From the NCBI RefSeq assembly GCF_005116445.1, contig NZ_SWBQ01000001.1, positions 1,364,001-1,428,000 on the forward strand: 64,000 nt of DNA. Reading direction: 5' to 3'. The stretch comes from Pedobacter frigoris. Its GTDB lineage: Bacteria; Bacteroidota; Bacteroidia; Sphingobacteriales; Sphingobacteriaceae. The notes under the pieces were generated by a model. The model ran no database searches, was not told the origin of the DNA, and saw only the letters and a list, made by a program, of their open reading frames with translations. Below, piece after piece: positions 25,609 through 34,707 of this stretch. Numbering within the stretch: position 1 is the stretch's first letter; each line of letters starts with the position of its first letter. A program made the translations under genes and the position numbers.

Positions 25609-26208
25609 TTAATCGGGCCTCATAAAACGAAGTGAAAATGCGGTGCTCGTACCTAATATAGCCCCTGCCGCTACATCCGTAGGGTAATGAACTCCCAAAT
25701 ACAGTCGTGAATAACTAACCGAACCTGCCCACAGGTAAGCTGGTGCAATTACATACCATTTTGGATAAGCCTGAGACAAAGCTGTTGCAGTAGTAAAGGA
25801 TGTGGACGTATGCCCGGATGGAAATGAGTAATGTTTAGGCTGATATACTGCATTGATCTTTACATTGGCTAAAAAAGGTCTGGGTCTTTTTACGATTTTT
25901 TTGACCAGCATGGTCACCAATGCATTTACTGCAGAGCTGCTGGCCACATACAATGCATTCTGCCGCATCTCCTTATTGTCCCCGATTACCCCTGCAGCCA
26001 GCAAACCCGCCGGCACACCAATATTCACCCAGTCATTGTGATTGGATAGAAAAAGAAAAAAACCTGTTTTCTCCGGAGTTCTTTTCTTCGATAAATCAAT
26101 AAGTATCTGATCGTCAAATCGCTGCAATGCATGCTGTGAATAGCTATTGGTTGGCAACAGTGCAAACAGACTGAACTGCATCATCAATAAAAATCTTAGT
26201 CTTTTCAT
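25609..26208 (-). CDS. PAP2-family acid phosphatase, exported
   Basis: A 199-residue membrane-associated phosphatase. The three conserved motifs of the PAP2/haloperoxidase superfamily are present: KKIVKRPRP, SFPSGHTSTSF and SYSRLYLGVHYPTDVAAG, carrying the nucleophilic His (SRLYLGVH) and the acid-base His of PSGH. An N-terminal signal segment and hydrophobic helices place it in or at the inner membrane facing the periplasm. Substrates in this family include undecaprenyl pyrophosphate and phosphatidate; I cannot tell which. Confidence 0.9.
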   Translation of the reverse strand: MKRLRFLLMMQFSLFALLPTNSYSQHALQRFDDQILIDLSKKRTPEKTGFFLFLSNHNDWVNIGVPAGLLAAGVIGDNKEMRQNALYVASSSAVNALVTMLVKKIVKRPRPFLANVKINAVYQPKHYSFPSGHTSTSFTTATALSQAYPKWYVIAPAYLWAGSVSYSRLYLGVHYPTDVAAGAILGTSTAFSLRFMRPD

Positions 26209-26341
26209 AAGCCTGCTAAATATATCAAATGCTTAACGTTAATTTGGGAATCAAGTATTATTTTTTGAAAAACAGCGCTTGTTATAAGAAATTAAGAGCT
26301 GTTCTTTATTTATAAAATCGCAATTTAGAGCTAAATTATTT

Positions 26342-27388
26342 ATGATGGAATCAGATGATATAAAAATATCCCGTAAGAAACCAATATTTCCGGTATCCTC
26401 TGCCTTACAGAAATATTTAAAGACCTACCAAAGGGATTCTAAGCTTCCGATCACTTATAATGATCTGCTGATGTTTACAGAATCTTATCCTATAATGGAT
26501 AAGCATGGAAAAGACTCCCTTTGGGAAGCTCCTATATATGCTGCCGGGCAATTAGAAGAATTGCATAACGGACTCAAGATCATCTATGCAAACCTGAAAG
26601 CTTCGGGCAACTTACGTATCGTTCAGCATAAATACATTGACAGGATTGAGTACTGCACATTTGGCAATACCAATCCTTTTCGCATTCGGATAGTCAACAG
26701 ATTAAATGATGTTTACGATTATTTCTATGTCAAGAAGGCTGATGCCTCCCGGATTTACGGCTTAGAGCTTGAAGAAATCTTATCTCCAAACCAGGTCAAT
26801 TACCTTGTTGACAGAGAGACGTTAATTGAAGAACATATCGCTGGAATCCCCGGTGATGTTTTTTCGAAAACCTACCTGCATAACCCCGAATACAACCCAA
26901 CCAGGATCGCCAAAGAATTTGTTAAGTTTAATGAAAGGTGTCTGGTGATGCTGCTTGGTGACATGAGAGCCTACAATTTTGTAGTACAGATTACCCCTGA
27001 CTTTGATGACATACAATTCAGGATTCGGGCAATTGATTTTGATCAGCAGTTCTATGAAGGCAACATAAAAATATACCTCCCTCAATTCTTTAAGGAAAAT
27101 TTCCCATATGTAAAGATGTGCATGGATCAGCTGACCGACAAGACTTATCTTCAATATCAGCAGGAAGAGAAATCTTCATTATTGCATAGGGTACGGAGTG
27201 AACGTCATCGACTTACCGACCTGCGGGATGTTTCTAACCAGGATGTACTCACTACTCCGGAAAATATTGAAAATCTAAAACAGGGTATGAAAGCGTACTT
27301 TAATGATGAAATGTACCTTAATTGTAAGACGATGACAGACATTATTGAACTGAATATCAAAAATATAATCAGGCAGGTCAAATTGTAA
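26342..27388 (+). CDS. Unknown protein with kinase-like (APH-type) motifs
   Basis: A 348-residue soluble protein of no family I recognise. Several motifs line up, in the right order, with an aminoglycoside-kinase/protein-kinase fold: a VKK that could be the ATP-binding beta-3 Lys (YFYVKKADAS) followed by a Glu-rich helix (YGLELEEIL), a hinge-like LIEEHIAGIPGD, a catalytic-loop-like GDMRAYN (Asp and Asn five apart, as in HxDxxxxN) and an AIDFDQQ resembling the metal-binding DFG. A glycine-rich loop is not evident. It is convergent with, and 12 bases from, the histidine kinase gene. The kinase reading is an inference from these motifs. Confidence 0.6.
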   Translation: MMESDDIKISRKKPIFPVSSALQKYLKTYQRDSKLPITYNDLLMFTESYPIMDKHGKDSLWEAPIYAAGQLEELHNGLKIIYANLKASGNLRIVQHKYIDRIEYCTFGNTNPFRIRIVNRLNDVYDYFYVKKADASRIYGLELEEILSPNQVNYLVDRETLIEEHIAGIPGDVFSKTYLHNPEYNPTRIAKEFVKFNERCLVMLLGDMRAYNFVVQITPDFDDIQFRIRAIDFDQQFYEGNIKIYLPQFFKENFPYVKMCMDQLTDKTYLQYQQEEKSSLLHRVRSERHRLTDLRDVSNQDVLTTPENIENLKQGMKAYFNDEMYLNCKTMTDIIELNIKNIIRQVKL

Positions 27389-27399
27389 TTTTTCTGGAA

Positions 27400-29877
27400 T
27401 TAAAGCGGCAGTGTAAACCAAAACGTACTCCCCTTGCCCTCTTCACTATCCACTCCAATCTTTCCATCATGACGTTCAATGATATCTGCACTAATGTAGA
27501 GACCTAAGCCAAGTCCGGAAACCTGAAACCCTGATACATCTGCTCTAAAATACCGATCAAACAAATGTGGAAGTTTATCTTTTGGGATACCCGGTCCGTT
27601 ATCCTTTACAGAAACCTTCGCTGTGTCTCCGACCTTTTCTACTATCAAGTATATTTCTCTTGAATTTGGTGCGTATTTCACTGCGTTATTCACAAAATTA
27701 ACCACCACCTGATCTATACGCTGTTCATCAGCAAAGACTTCCATGTTGCGGTCTCCTTTAAAAACAAGCTCATGCCCCCCTCCTGCGCGAACGTGGCTAC
27801 AACAATCGTCAATCATCTCAGACAACCGAAAACTCTTTTTATTGAGCCCTACCTGTCCCTGATTCATACGACTCACATTAAGCAGATCTTCAACCAGCTC
27901 GCTGATCTTGCTCATGCTTTTTGTGGCCTGACCAATGAGCTTGGTGGTCATCGGTGTAGTTCCTTTATCTTTCATCCGGTCCAGTAATTGCAAAGAAGCT
28001 TTTAAGCTTGTGATCGGAGTTTTCAGTTCGTGACTTGCAATTGAAATAAAATCGTCTTTCTGTTGCTGCAAACGCTTAAATTCAGTGATATCCAGTACCG
28101 TACCCAATATGCGCTTACGTTGTCCCTGTTCGTCAAAATAAACATTGCCCTGCACACGTATCCAGTGTAGCGAATTATCTGGGTGAATGAGTCGTGCCTC
28201 GTAAAACAATTTACCTGTCTTGGCGGCTATTTTATGTCCCTCGGCACTCAAATGACGATCCCCTTCATGATATCTGGAAAGCAATTCATCTCTGGTTACA
28301 CAATGATCAAATCCGAAAATCTGATTAAAGCGGTCCGATGACAATAGAACATCATTTACATAATCATAATCAAATGTCCCCATTTCGGCGGCCTCCACAG
28401 CGAGCCTGATACGTTCTTCTATATCTTCGATATTTCTACGTGCCGCTACCTTATCTGTCACGTCTATGCCTACGACCATTATCACCGTTACTGTGTCATT
28501 AATATCCTTTACAGGCTCGTACACAAAATCAATAAATAACATTTCCGGAATGCCATTTCTGACTAGCATAACCTCATGCTCATCGGCCACAAACGCAATT
28601 CCGGTGCGGATGACCTCATACATTACTGGGGCATAACTTTCGGAAGCCTCTGGAACAGCATCCCATATGGTATGATTTTCAAGCTCATCACGCCTTCTGC
28701 CCACAAGTTCCAGATAATCGTCATTTATGTCCAAGATCATCAGATCTTCAGCCCTTATCACACATATGGCAAAAGGGGCCTGCCTGATTAAACTCTTAAA
28801 CCTTTGTTCACTGAGCTGCAATTCTTCATTTGAACTTGATAAATCCTCGTTTGTAGTCCTGAGTTCGTCATTGACTGTTGCCATTTGTTCATTGATGACG
28901 GCAAGGTCTTCATATAGCCTTTCCATTTCCATTTCCTGACGTTTACGCTCAGTAATATCTATACAGGAGCTAATGTATCCGGCAAAGCGGCCATCATTGT
29001 GAAATCTGGGTGGTCCTTTGGAGAGCAACCAGCGGTAATCTCCATTTTTACTTAAAATTCTAAACTCTCCTTCAAAGGGAATTCTCTGCCGAAAAGCCCC
29101 TATATAATTCTCCAGCCAACTCTCTTTTTCTTCAGGATGAATAAGGTCGGCCCATCCAAACTCCAATAGCTCTTCCATTGGCCTCCCTGTTAATTCAACC
29201 CAGGCATGATTAAAATAAACAGCATGGCTGGTTTCATCCGCCACCGCAATCATAATATCAGTTGCCTCAGCCATCGTCCGGAACCGCTCTTCGCTCTCTT
29301 CTATCCTCTTCATGGCAATGAAATCCGCCGTTTTTGCAATTACCAGATGCCTGTTTGTTTCCTTCAGCTCTTTTAAGGAATTTACCTTTTCAGTGGTCTC
29401 CGTACAAACAACAAGCACTCCGCCTATTTCTCCTCGCTCATCTCGTATAGGGCTATACGAAAAGTCAAAATAACAATCCTCCAAATAACCGTTGCGATCC
29501 ATAGGAACCAGGAAATCAGGAAAACTTACCGGGTGGCCCGCCATTACATCCTCAAACATGGGACCTATGGTGGTGTCCCAAATCTCCTTATAGGTCTCAG
29601 ACGCGCTTAAACCCATAGCCTGCGGATGTTTAGTCTTTCCTAAAATCGGACGAAATGCATCATTATACAATTGAATATATTGCTTTCCCCAGCAAATTAA
29701 AATGGGAGAAAGCGTACATAGCATGGTTCCCGTAAACATTTTAAGACTGGGAGGCCAGGAATCGGGGCTTCCCAGCGGAGTAACTGACCAATCGATATTT
29801 CTTATCAATTCACCAGATTCGCCACCACCACACATAAAAGCCGGGAATACTTCGTTTTGGTCGTTTAATGACATCAC
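27400..29877 (-). CDS. Multi-PAS sensor histidine kinase
   Basis: An 825-residue cytosolic sensor kinase with no membrane segment. From the N-terminus: a PAS-like domain opening with SVTPLGSPDSWPPSLK, a second PAS with PAC motif (residues ~195-315), a helical coiled-coil linker (VNDELRTTNEDLSSSNEELQ), two more PAS domains (~360-480 and ~495-600), a HisKA domain with phospho-acceptor His about residue 616 (SIASHELKTP), and an HATPase domain (NFVNNAVKYAP, KDNGPGIP, GLGLGLYIS). No response regulator is adjacent. Signal is unknown; such enzymes often sense redox or light through PAS-bound cofactors. Confidence 0.93.
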   Translation of the reverse strand: MMSLNDQNEVFPAFMCGGGESGELIRNIDWSVTPLGSPDSWPPSLKMFTGTMLCTLSPILICWGKQYIQLYNDAFRPILGKTKHPQAMGLSASETYKEIWDTTIGPMFEDVMAGHPVSFPDFLVPMDRNGYLEDCYFDFSYSPIRDERGEIGGVLVVCTETTEKVNSLKELKETNRHLVIAKTADFIAMKRIEESEERFRTMAEATDIMIAVADETSHAVYFNHAWVELTGRPMEELLEFGWADLIHPEEKESWLENYIGAFRQRIPFEGEFRILSKNGDYRWLLSKGPPRFHNDGRFAGYISSCIDITERKRQEMEMERLYEDLAVINEQMATVNDELRTTNEDLSSSNEELQLSEQRFKSLIRQAPFAICVIRAEDLMILDINDDYLELVGRRRDELENHTIWDAVPEASESYAPVMYEVIRTGIAFVADEHEVMLVRNGIPEMLFIDFVYEPVKDINDTVTVIMVVGIDVTDKVAARRNIEDIEERIRLAVEAAEMGTFDYDYVNDVLLSSDRFNQIFGFDHCVTRDELLSRYHEGDRHLSAEGHKIAAKTGKLFYEARLIHPDNSLHWIRVQGNVYFDEQGQRKRILGTVLDITEFKRLQQQKDDFISIASHELKTPITSLKASLQLLDRMKDKGTTPMTTKLIGQATKSMSKISELVEDLLNVSRMNQGQVGLNKKSFRLSEMIDDCCSHVRAGGGHELVFKGDRNMEVFADEQRIDQVVVNFVNNAVKYAPNSREIYLIVEKVGDTAKVSVKDNGPGIPKDKLPHLFDRYFRADVSGFQVSGLGLGLYISADIIERHDGKIGVDSEEGKGSTFWFTLPL

Positions 29878-30065
29878 AAATAAATATGTTTAAAGATGAC
29901 AAAAAAATATTAACAGAAAACGAATAACCTCCAGAAACATCATCTTTAATTTCATCTAAATGGCAGCACCATATGTTTCAGTTCATGAATGGTTTATTAA
30001 AGAAATTGTAAGTAACTTAGTATCAACTAAATTACAACCAAATATTCACCACTAAAACAAACGTT

Positions 30066-30482
30066 ATGAACAAAATCTTAATTTCCGGCATTGTCGGCGG
30101 AGTAGTCTTCTTCTTACTGGGTTGGCTGGTCTATGGTATCATCATGATGGATTTTATGTCTGCAAATGCCGGACCTGCAGCATCAATGCAAAAACAAGTA
30201 CCGGACATGTTCCATCTTGTAATAGCAAATCTGGCCTGGGGATTTCTGTACGCTATTGTTCTTGGAAAATGGAGCTCCGGACTTAGTATTGCTCAGGGTG
30301 CGATGCGCGGAGCGTTACTAGCGCTTATGGTTGCCTTATTCATCGACTTAACTTTGTATGCAACTACCACCATGTTTACCATGGAGTGCATTTTAGCAGA
30401 TATTGTAGCGATGACTGTAATTGGTGCAATCGGAGGCGCAGCAGTAACATGGGTATTGAGAATGAAAAAAAGCGAGGCTTAA
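30066..30482 (+). CDS. Four-helix integral membrane protein, unknown function
   Basis: A 138-residue protein, nearly all hydrophobic, with four predicted membrane helices: about 4-27 (ISGIVGGVVFFLLGWLVYGI), 50-67, 78-103 and 108-131 (AMTVIGAIGGAAVTWVL), many rich in Gly/Ala. It ends with a short basic tail (RMKKSEA). The best resemblance I see is to small DUF1761-like or DUF6069-like membrane proteins, not certain. Followed by a bidirectional terminator and the tRNA gene on the opposite strand. Confidence 0.7.
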   Translation: MNKILISGIVGGVVFFLLGWLVYGIIMMDFMSANAGPAASMQKQVPDMFHLVIANLAWGFLYAIVLGKWSSGLSIAQGAMRGALLALMVALFIDLTLYATTTMFTMECILADIVAMTVIGAIGGAAVTWVLRMKKSEA

Positions 30483-30488
30483 TAAAGC

Positions 30489-30529
30489 AAAAAGGGACCA
30501 ACAACAGCAGCTGTGTTTGTCCCTTTTTT
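30489..30529. terminator. Bidirectional terminator between the membrane protein and tRNA-Leu
   Basis: Ten-base stem AAAAAGGGAC / GTCCCTTTTT (30489-30498, 30519-30528). The T-runs on both strands make it usable for the plus-strand membrane gene and the minus-strand tRNA. Confidence 0.85.
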
Positions 30530-30532
30530 GTG

Positions 30533-30616
30533 TGCCCGAAGAGAGACTCGAACTCTCAAGGATCTTACTCCAACGGCTTCTGAGACCGCAACGTTTACCA
30601 ATTTCGCCATCCGGGC
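30533..30616 (-). tRNA. tRNA-Leu (CAG)
   Basis: An 84-base class II tRNA on the minus strand. The acceptor arm GCCCGGA pairs with TTCGGGC plus discriminator A; the anticodon loop CTCAGAA sits on the GCGGT/GCCGT stem (wobble pairs at its ends), giving anticodon CAG and codon CTG for leucine. The long variable arm (about 14 bases, TTGGAGTAAGATCC region) is normal for leucine tRNA. The terminal CCA is not encoded. A TATGTTTG element (30645-30638, minus) lies about 21 bases upstream, a likely promoter -7 box. Confidence 0.93.
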
Positions 30617-30637
30617 AATGGATTTTTATTCGGAATG

Positions 30638-30645
30638 CAAACATA
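30638..30645 (-). promoter_or_regulatory. Candidate -7 promoter element for tRNA-Leu
   Basis: CAAACATA reads TATGTTTG on the minus strand, a perfect TAnnTTTG match, about 21 bases ahead of the mature tRNA. No TTG at 19 bases spacing was found, so the -33 part is weak. Confidence 0.45.
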
Positions 30646-30678
30646 AAAAATTTTAATGAGCTATGTTCTATTAATTGT

Positions 30679-30686
30679 TAATTTTG
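30679..30686 (+). promoter_or_regulatory. Candidate -7 promoter element for the EEP gene
   Basis: TAATTTTG, a perfect TAnnTTTG match, 18 bases ahead of the ATG at 30705. The -33 region is not well conserved. Confidence 0.4.
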
Positions 30687-30704
30687 AGTTGAAAAGATAA
30701 AATC

Positions 30705-31625
30705 ATGAATAGAAGGATTTACATTGCTCTCTTTGCTGTACTACTCTCTTTTGGCTCTTTACAAGCACAGATTCTTAGAGTTGCCACTTACAACATTCGT
30801 CTGGATGCCGGCAGCGATGTGAAACAGGGTGACGGATGGAAACAGCGATACCTACCCCTCACTCAATTGATTAAATTTCATGATTTTGACATTTTCGGTT
30901 CACAGGAAGTACTTCACAACCAGCTTGAGGACATGCTTACACAATTGCCTGAGTACACTTATACGGGTATTGGAAGAGAAGATGGGGCACAAAAGGGCGA
31001 GTACTCACCTATATTCTATAAAAAGGATAAATTCACTTTGCTAAAAACCGGCACTTTCTGGCTTTCTGAAAACACTACAGAACCCAATAAGGGCTGGGAC
31101 GCCGTATTGCCAAGAATTTGTACATGGGGCTTGTTCCAGGAGAAGAAATCAAAAAAGAAATTCATGTTTTTCAATACCCATTTCGATCATATTGGTATTA
31201 AAGCGCGACAAGAAAGCGCAAAACTCATCATGAGTAAAATCAATGAAATAGGTGGCACTAAGGTTCCGGCTATCCTGGCAGGAGATTTTAACGTAGATCA
31301 AAATAGCGATAGCTATGCCGTAATTAACAATTCAGGATTACTAAAAGATGCCTTTCAATTGGCAAAATCACCATACATTATGAATGGTACGTTCAACAAC
31401 TTTAAAGCGAATTCAATCACCAACAGCCGAATCGACCATATCTTCCTAACGAAACAATTCAAAGTAAACAGGTATGGGGTGCTGACAGACACTTACCGTG
31501 TACTTGATAATAGTCAGGAGGCATTTAATCCGGCTACTGCTCCGGGAGAAATAAAACTGCAAAATTCACCTGCAAGAACGCCTTCTGATCATTACCCGGT
31601 ATTCATTATCGTAGAGTTCCAATAA
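30705..31625 (+). CDS. Exported endonuclease/exonuclease/phosphatase-family enzyme
   Basis: A 306-residue metal-dependent phosphoesterase with a signal peptide (MNRRIYIALFAVLLSFGSLQAQ). Catalytic motifs of the EEP fold appear in order: VATYNIRLD (Asn), GSQEV (Glu), NTHFDHIG (His), GDFNVDQNSD (Asp/Asn), and the final SDHYPVFI (Asp-His). Substrates in secreted relatives include sphingomyelin, inositol phosphates and DNA; the type cannot be fixed. Monocistronic and convergent with the esterase gene. Confidence 0.9.
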   Translation: MNRRIYIALFAVLLSFGSLQAQILRVATYNIRLDAGSDVKQGDGWKQRYLPLTQLIKFHDFDIFGSQEVLHNQLEDMLTQLPEYTYTGIGREDGAQKGEYSPIFYKKDKFTLLKTGTFWLSENTTEPNKGWDAVLPRICTWGLFQEKKSKKKFMFFNTHFDHIGIKARQESAKLIMSKINEIGGTKVPAILAGDFNVDQNSDSYAVINNSGLLKDAFQLAKSPYIMNGTFNNFKANSITNSRIDHIFLTKQFKVNRYGVLTDTYRVLDNSQEAFNPATAPGEIKLQNSPARTPSDHYPVFIIVEFQ

Positions 31626-31636
31626 AGAGCCTTTTC

Positions 31637-32983
31637 TTATTCTATTTTAATCGTGACCGCAGCGGCAAAAATCCTCCTGGGATCTCCAAATAAAGCCATG
31701 CTCTCTACCATAGTACCTATGTTTGGGAGCAATTTTTTATTATAGACGACCTTATCGTTGTAAAAAACCTGAACAGGCTTCTCAAAGTTAATTCTATCGA
31801 CATAGACCTTAACGCTTCCTTTTACCTCAGATTTTACATTGGATGAATGTACCTGATAAACATTACCCTGTTTGACTACATGAAACCTGCGTTCTCCACT
31901 TTGTGATAGACCATCCAAACGCAAATAACCAAAACCCTTACGATAAGCACATGGGACATTAGGTTCGCCCCCATAAATACTATCACACTGAGCATAGTAA
32001 ACCATACTCAAAGTATCCGGATAGGCTTTTCTTGTAAACTGTTTTAACCACGGCGCGGTTCTAAAATAATCAATGCCATGTCCACGACCTTTTTGTATTT
32101 CTACAGTATGAATAAATTGTCCGGGATTTTTTGATGCAGCACTATCCAGACGCATTTTCCAGTCCTTTGCATTAGTTGCCCTGCCATAAGCATTGTCATT
32201 CTCTCCTACTTCAATTCGAAAGGCTGTATTTCTTAAATTTTCTACGGGTTCCTGGTTTACCCATACCGGGCCAGCCATAGGCCCTGCTGCTGCGAAATAA
32301 TCAGCAAGAAAAATACCCATTCTAAAGCTGCCATAGCCTCCTTCAGAAATACCCATTATGTAGGCCTTATCTGGATTTACATCACCTGACAAAACACTGA
32401 GTTGCCAGACTCTAATCCATGCGGCTATCGGCGCCCTATGATACCACCTTCCTCTCCTGTCATCAGGCATTCTTGGTACGAAGTATAAACTGGGGCCATC
32501 TGCATATCTTGCACCCAACGTCTTTGCTGCTTTCCATTCAGAATTATTCATTGCTGATGTCCATGGACCGGGTTCTTTTGGATAACATCCGCCGCCATGC
32601 AGATTGATAAATAGCGGATAGCCATCTGCAGGCCGATTTCCCTTTTTTAAGATGGCAAACAACATTTTCTTCTGATCGGGAAGATTCCACACCAGAGAAT
32701 CTTGTTTAGTATCTTCCGCTACTGTTTTCCAGGTATCCAGTCGTTGCTGATTGGCCTGCTTCCATAGCGTCCAGATTGTTTCCCTAAATTTGGGAATATC
32801 ATTTTCTGCTATTGATTTTTTATAATATTCTTGCTGAGGATTCGGTAGTTTATCCTGTTCCAGTGTGGAAGAAAGATATTTCACAAGCTCTTCCGGATCA
32901 GTGATATACGAAGTATTTTTTGAAGTGTTACAAGATATAGAAATGACCAGTGGCAGGAGCAGAAATAACCTTGACTTCATCAT
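31637..32983 (-). CDS. Lipoprotein alpha/beta-hydrolase (esterase-like)
   Basis: A 448-residue exported lipoprotein (signal peptide ending VISISC, Cys18 from the first ATG). The centre is an alpha/beta-hydrolase fold: oxyanion NLHGGG, nucleophile elbow GISEGGYGS, a possible acid residue in VGENDN, and the likely catalytic His in GRGHGIDY. The C-terminal 110 residues form an extra beta-rich domain (VYQVHSSNVKSEVKGSVKVYVD). Substrate unknown; such two-domain hydrolases often act on acylated or glycosylated polymers outside the cell. It follows the 146-residue gene by 6 bases and shares its promoter. Confidence 0.75.
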   Translation of the reverse strand: MMKSRLFLLLPLVISISCNTSKNTSYITDPEELVKYLSSTLEQDKLPNPQQEYYKKSIAENDIPKFRETIWTLWKQANQQRLDTWKTVAEDTKQDSLVWNLPDQKKMLFAILKKGNRPADGYPLFINLHGGGCYPKEPGPWTSAMNNSEWKAAKTLGARYADGPSLYFVPRMPDDRRGRWYHRAPIAAWIRVWQLSVLSGDVNPDKAYIMGISEGGYGSFRMGIFLADYFAAAGPMAGPVWVNQEPVENLRNTAFRIEVGENDNAYGRATNAKDWKMRLDSAASKNPGQFIHTVEIQKGRGHGIDYFRTAPWLKQFTRKAYPDTLSMVYYAQCDSIYGGEPNVPCAYRKGFGYLRLDGLSQSGERRFHVVKQGNVYQVHSSNVKSEVKGSVKVYVDRINFEKPVQVFYNDKVVYNKKLLPNIGTMVESMALFGDPRRIFAAAVTIKIE

Positions 32984-32989
32984 AAGAGA

Positions 32990-33430
32990 TTAAGGCTTAA
33001 TTCCAGTTTTTAGTCCTTCGATACCCGTGACTACTTCTTCCTGATCTTTCTTACCTTTTTTCTTTTTCTTCTTATTATCACCATTCAGTCGTTCTTCCTG
33101 TAGCTTCTCAAATTCAGGAAGTTGCTCTCCTTTTAAAATGGTCTTAATATTATCGTTGGTTTGGTTTTGTAACCGGTAAAATTTAGTTACATCATCTTCC
33201 TTTGAAGTCCCCGCCTGCTGTTTTTTTACCAGGTCCATCTGGAATTTGTACAACTCGTATTTGTAATTGTAGACCACACTTTTCTGTGTGGAACTTAGTT
33301 TCAAACGCTCTGCCATCTCATCTACATCCTTTACAGTAAGCTCTTGCGCAGTAGGCATTTTTTGCTGAGCATTCGTAATGGCACTGACCCCAAATAATAA
33401 AAATGCGATTAAAATATATGTCTTTTTCAT
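32990..33430 (-). CDS. Small periplasmic helical protein (Spy-like)
   Basis: A 146-residue exported protein with a signal peptide (MKKTYILIAFLLFGVSAITNAQQ) and mainly helical mature part: AERLKLSSTQKSVVYNYKYELYKFQMDLVKKQQ. The long amphipathic helices and the L-x-S-x-T-Q-K pattern resemble the Spy/CpxP LTxxQ family but the match is weak. The C-terminus is a lysine cluster (KKKKKKGKK) after a helical region. Function unknown. It precedes the esterase gene by 6 bases. Confidence 0.6.
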   Translation of the reverse strand: MKKTYILIAFLLFGVSAITNAQQKMPTAQELTVKDVDEMAERLKLSSTQKSVVYNYKYELYKFQMDLVKKQQAGTSKEDDVTKFYRLQNQTNDNIKTILKGEQLPEFEKLQEERLNGDNKKKKKKGKKDQEEVVTGIEGLKTGIKP

Positions 33431-33564
33431 GATTGAATATACTAATAGCGCAATTTAGATATTATCCATCTATCACACAACTATTAAGTGATCTGAATAA
33501 AAGCCGTGTAAAAACCCGCAAAAAATATTATATTGATGAGATTGAGAACTTACTATTTATTTAT

Positions 33565-34644
33565 ATGCAGAAAATATCACTTCCCCTTTGGACTATTGCC
33601 GCTCCCATTCTTGCCTGGATTGCTTATTTTGGACTCTCTCTTAATTTTGGAGATTATTACAAATTTATACTGGGTGCAGGTCTGATAGGAAGTGTATTAG
33701 CAGCTGTACATCATGCTGAAACAGTGGCACACCGTGTAGGGGAACCCTTTGGTACGCTTATTCTTGCATTGGCCATCACTATTATAGAAGTCGCATTAAT
33801 TGTTTCTATTATGCTATCCGGAGGTCCGGAAACTGCAGTGCTTGCCCGAGATACAGTATTTGCCGCTGTGATGATCATTTTGACCGGAATCACCGGCATA
33901 TGCCTCTTTGTTGGCGGCATAAAATTCAGAGAACAAACTTTTCGACTTAAAGGTGTAAGCGCCGCACTCATTACCCTGACTGCAATCCTTATACTTACAT
34001 TGGTACTTCCAAACTATACAACAAGTGAAGCCGGTCCTTCTTACAGCAATGTTCAGCTTGGTTTTGTAGCTGTTATTTCACTAGTGCTTTATGGAACATT
34101 TGTGTTGGTACAGACCTTCAGACACAGAGATTATTTCCTTCCCAAAGAAACTGATGGCAATGAAGAAGTCCATGCAAATCCACCAAGCAAACAAACGGCC
34201 ATCGTAAGTATGGTTATACTTTTGCTCTGCTTAGCTATCGTTGTAATTCTGGCAAAATCACTGGCCGAAGATATTGAAATTGCGGTACTCAATGCCGGAG
34301 CTCCGGAATCTCTGGTAGGCGTAATCATTGCCGCAGTAGTACTACTTCCAGAAGGTATGGCTGCCTATCGGGCAGCGCGTAAAAACCGCTTACAGACCAG
34401 TCTTAATCTTGCTTTAGGTTCTGCGCTGGCGAGCATCGGACTAACCATTCCTGCTGTAGCCGCAGTATCTATGATCACAGGCCTTACCATTACATTGGGA
34501 ATCGACACCAAGTCAACGGTACTTCTCCTGCTGTCATTATTTACAGTAACCCTATCACTGGCTAACGGCAAAACCAATATCCTGCAGGGAATTGTATTGC
34601 TCGTCATATTTGCTGTATATCTGTTCACGATTATCGCTCCCTAG
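33565..34644 (+). CDS. ChaA-type Ca2+(Na+)/H+ antiporter
   Basis: A 359-residue inner-membrane exchanger of the CaCA superfamily with about eleven membrane segments. The two internal alpha repeats are clear: GEPFGTLILALAITIIEVALIVS near residue 60 and LLPEGMAAYRAARKNRLQTSLNLALGSALASIGLTIPAVA near residue 255, each with the acidic residue (Glu) that binds the ion. E. coli ChaA is of similar length. I chose the ATG at 33565; the longer frame from 33433 starts 2 bases from the divergent gene and adds a hydrophilic stretch. Confidence 0.88.
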   Translation: MQKISLPLWTIAAPILAWIAYFGLSLNFGDYYKFILGAGLIGSVLAAVHHAETVAHRVGEPFGTLILALAITIIEVALIVSIMLSGGPETAVLARDTVFAAVMIILTGITGICLFVGGIKFREQTFRLKGVSAALITLTAILILTLVLPNYTTSEAGPSYSNVQLGFVAVISLVLYGTFVLVQTFRHRDYFLPKETDGNEEVHANPPSKQTAIVSMVILLLCLAIVVILAKSLAEDIEIAVLNAGAPESLVGVIIAAVVLLPEGMAAYRAARKNRLQTSLNLALGSALASIGLTIPAVAAVSMITGLTITLGIDTKSTVLLLLSLFTVTLSLANGKTNILQGIVLLVIFAVYLFTIIAP

Positions 34645-34649
34645 CGACT

Positions 34650-34698
34650 ATTAAAGTACGAGGTCGCAAACTGATTCTCTGCGACCTTGTGCTTTAAT
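34650..34698. terminator. Shared terminator hairpin of convergent genes
   Basis: Nineteen-base arms (34650-34668 and 34680-34698, core AGGTCGCA / TGCGACCT) pair with two G-U wobbles around an 11-base loop. It lies between the antiporter and the TlpA gene, which converge. Confidence 0.75.
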
Positions 34699-34707
34699 GA
34701 TGATAAC

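Noticed and set aside
25430..25612. 60-codon plus-strand ORF beginning with GTG
   Set aside because: It overlaps the predicted RNA hairpins and terminator; the codons of the T-tract and stem explain its hydrophobic translation. A small RNA fits better.
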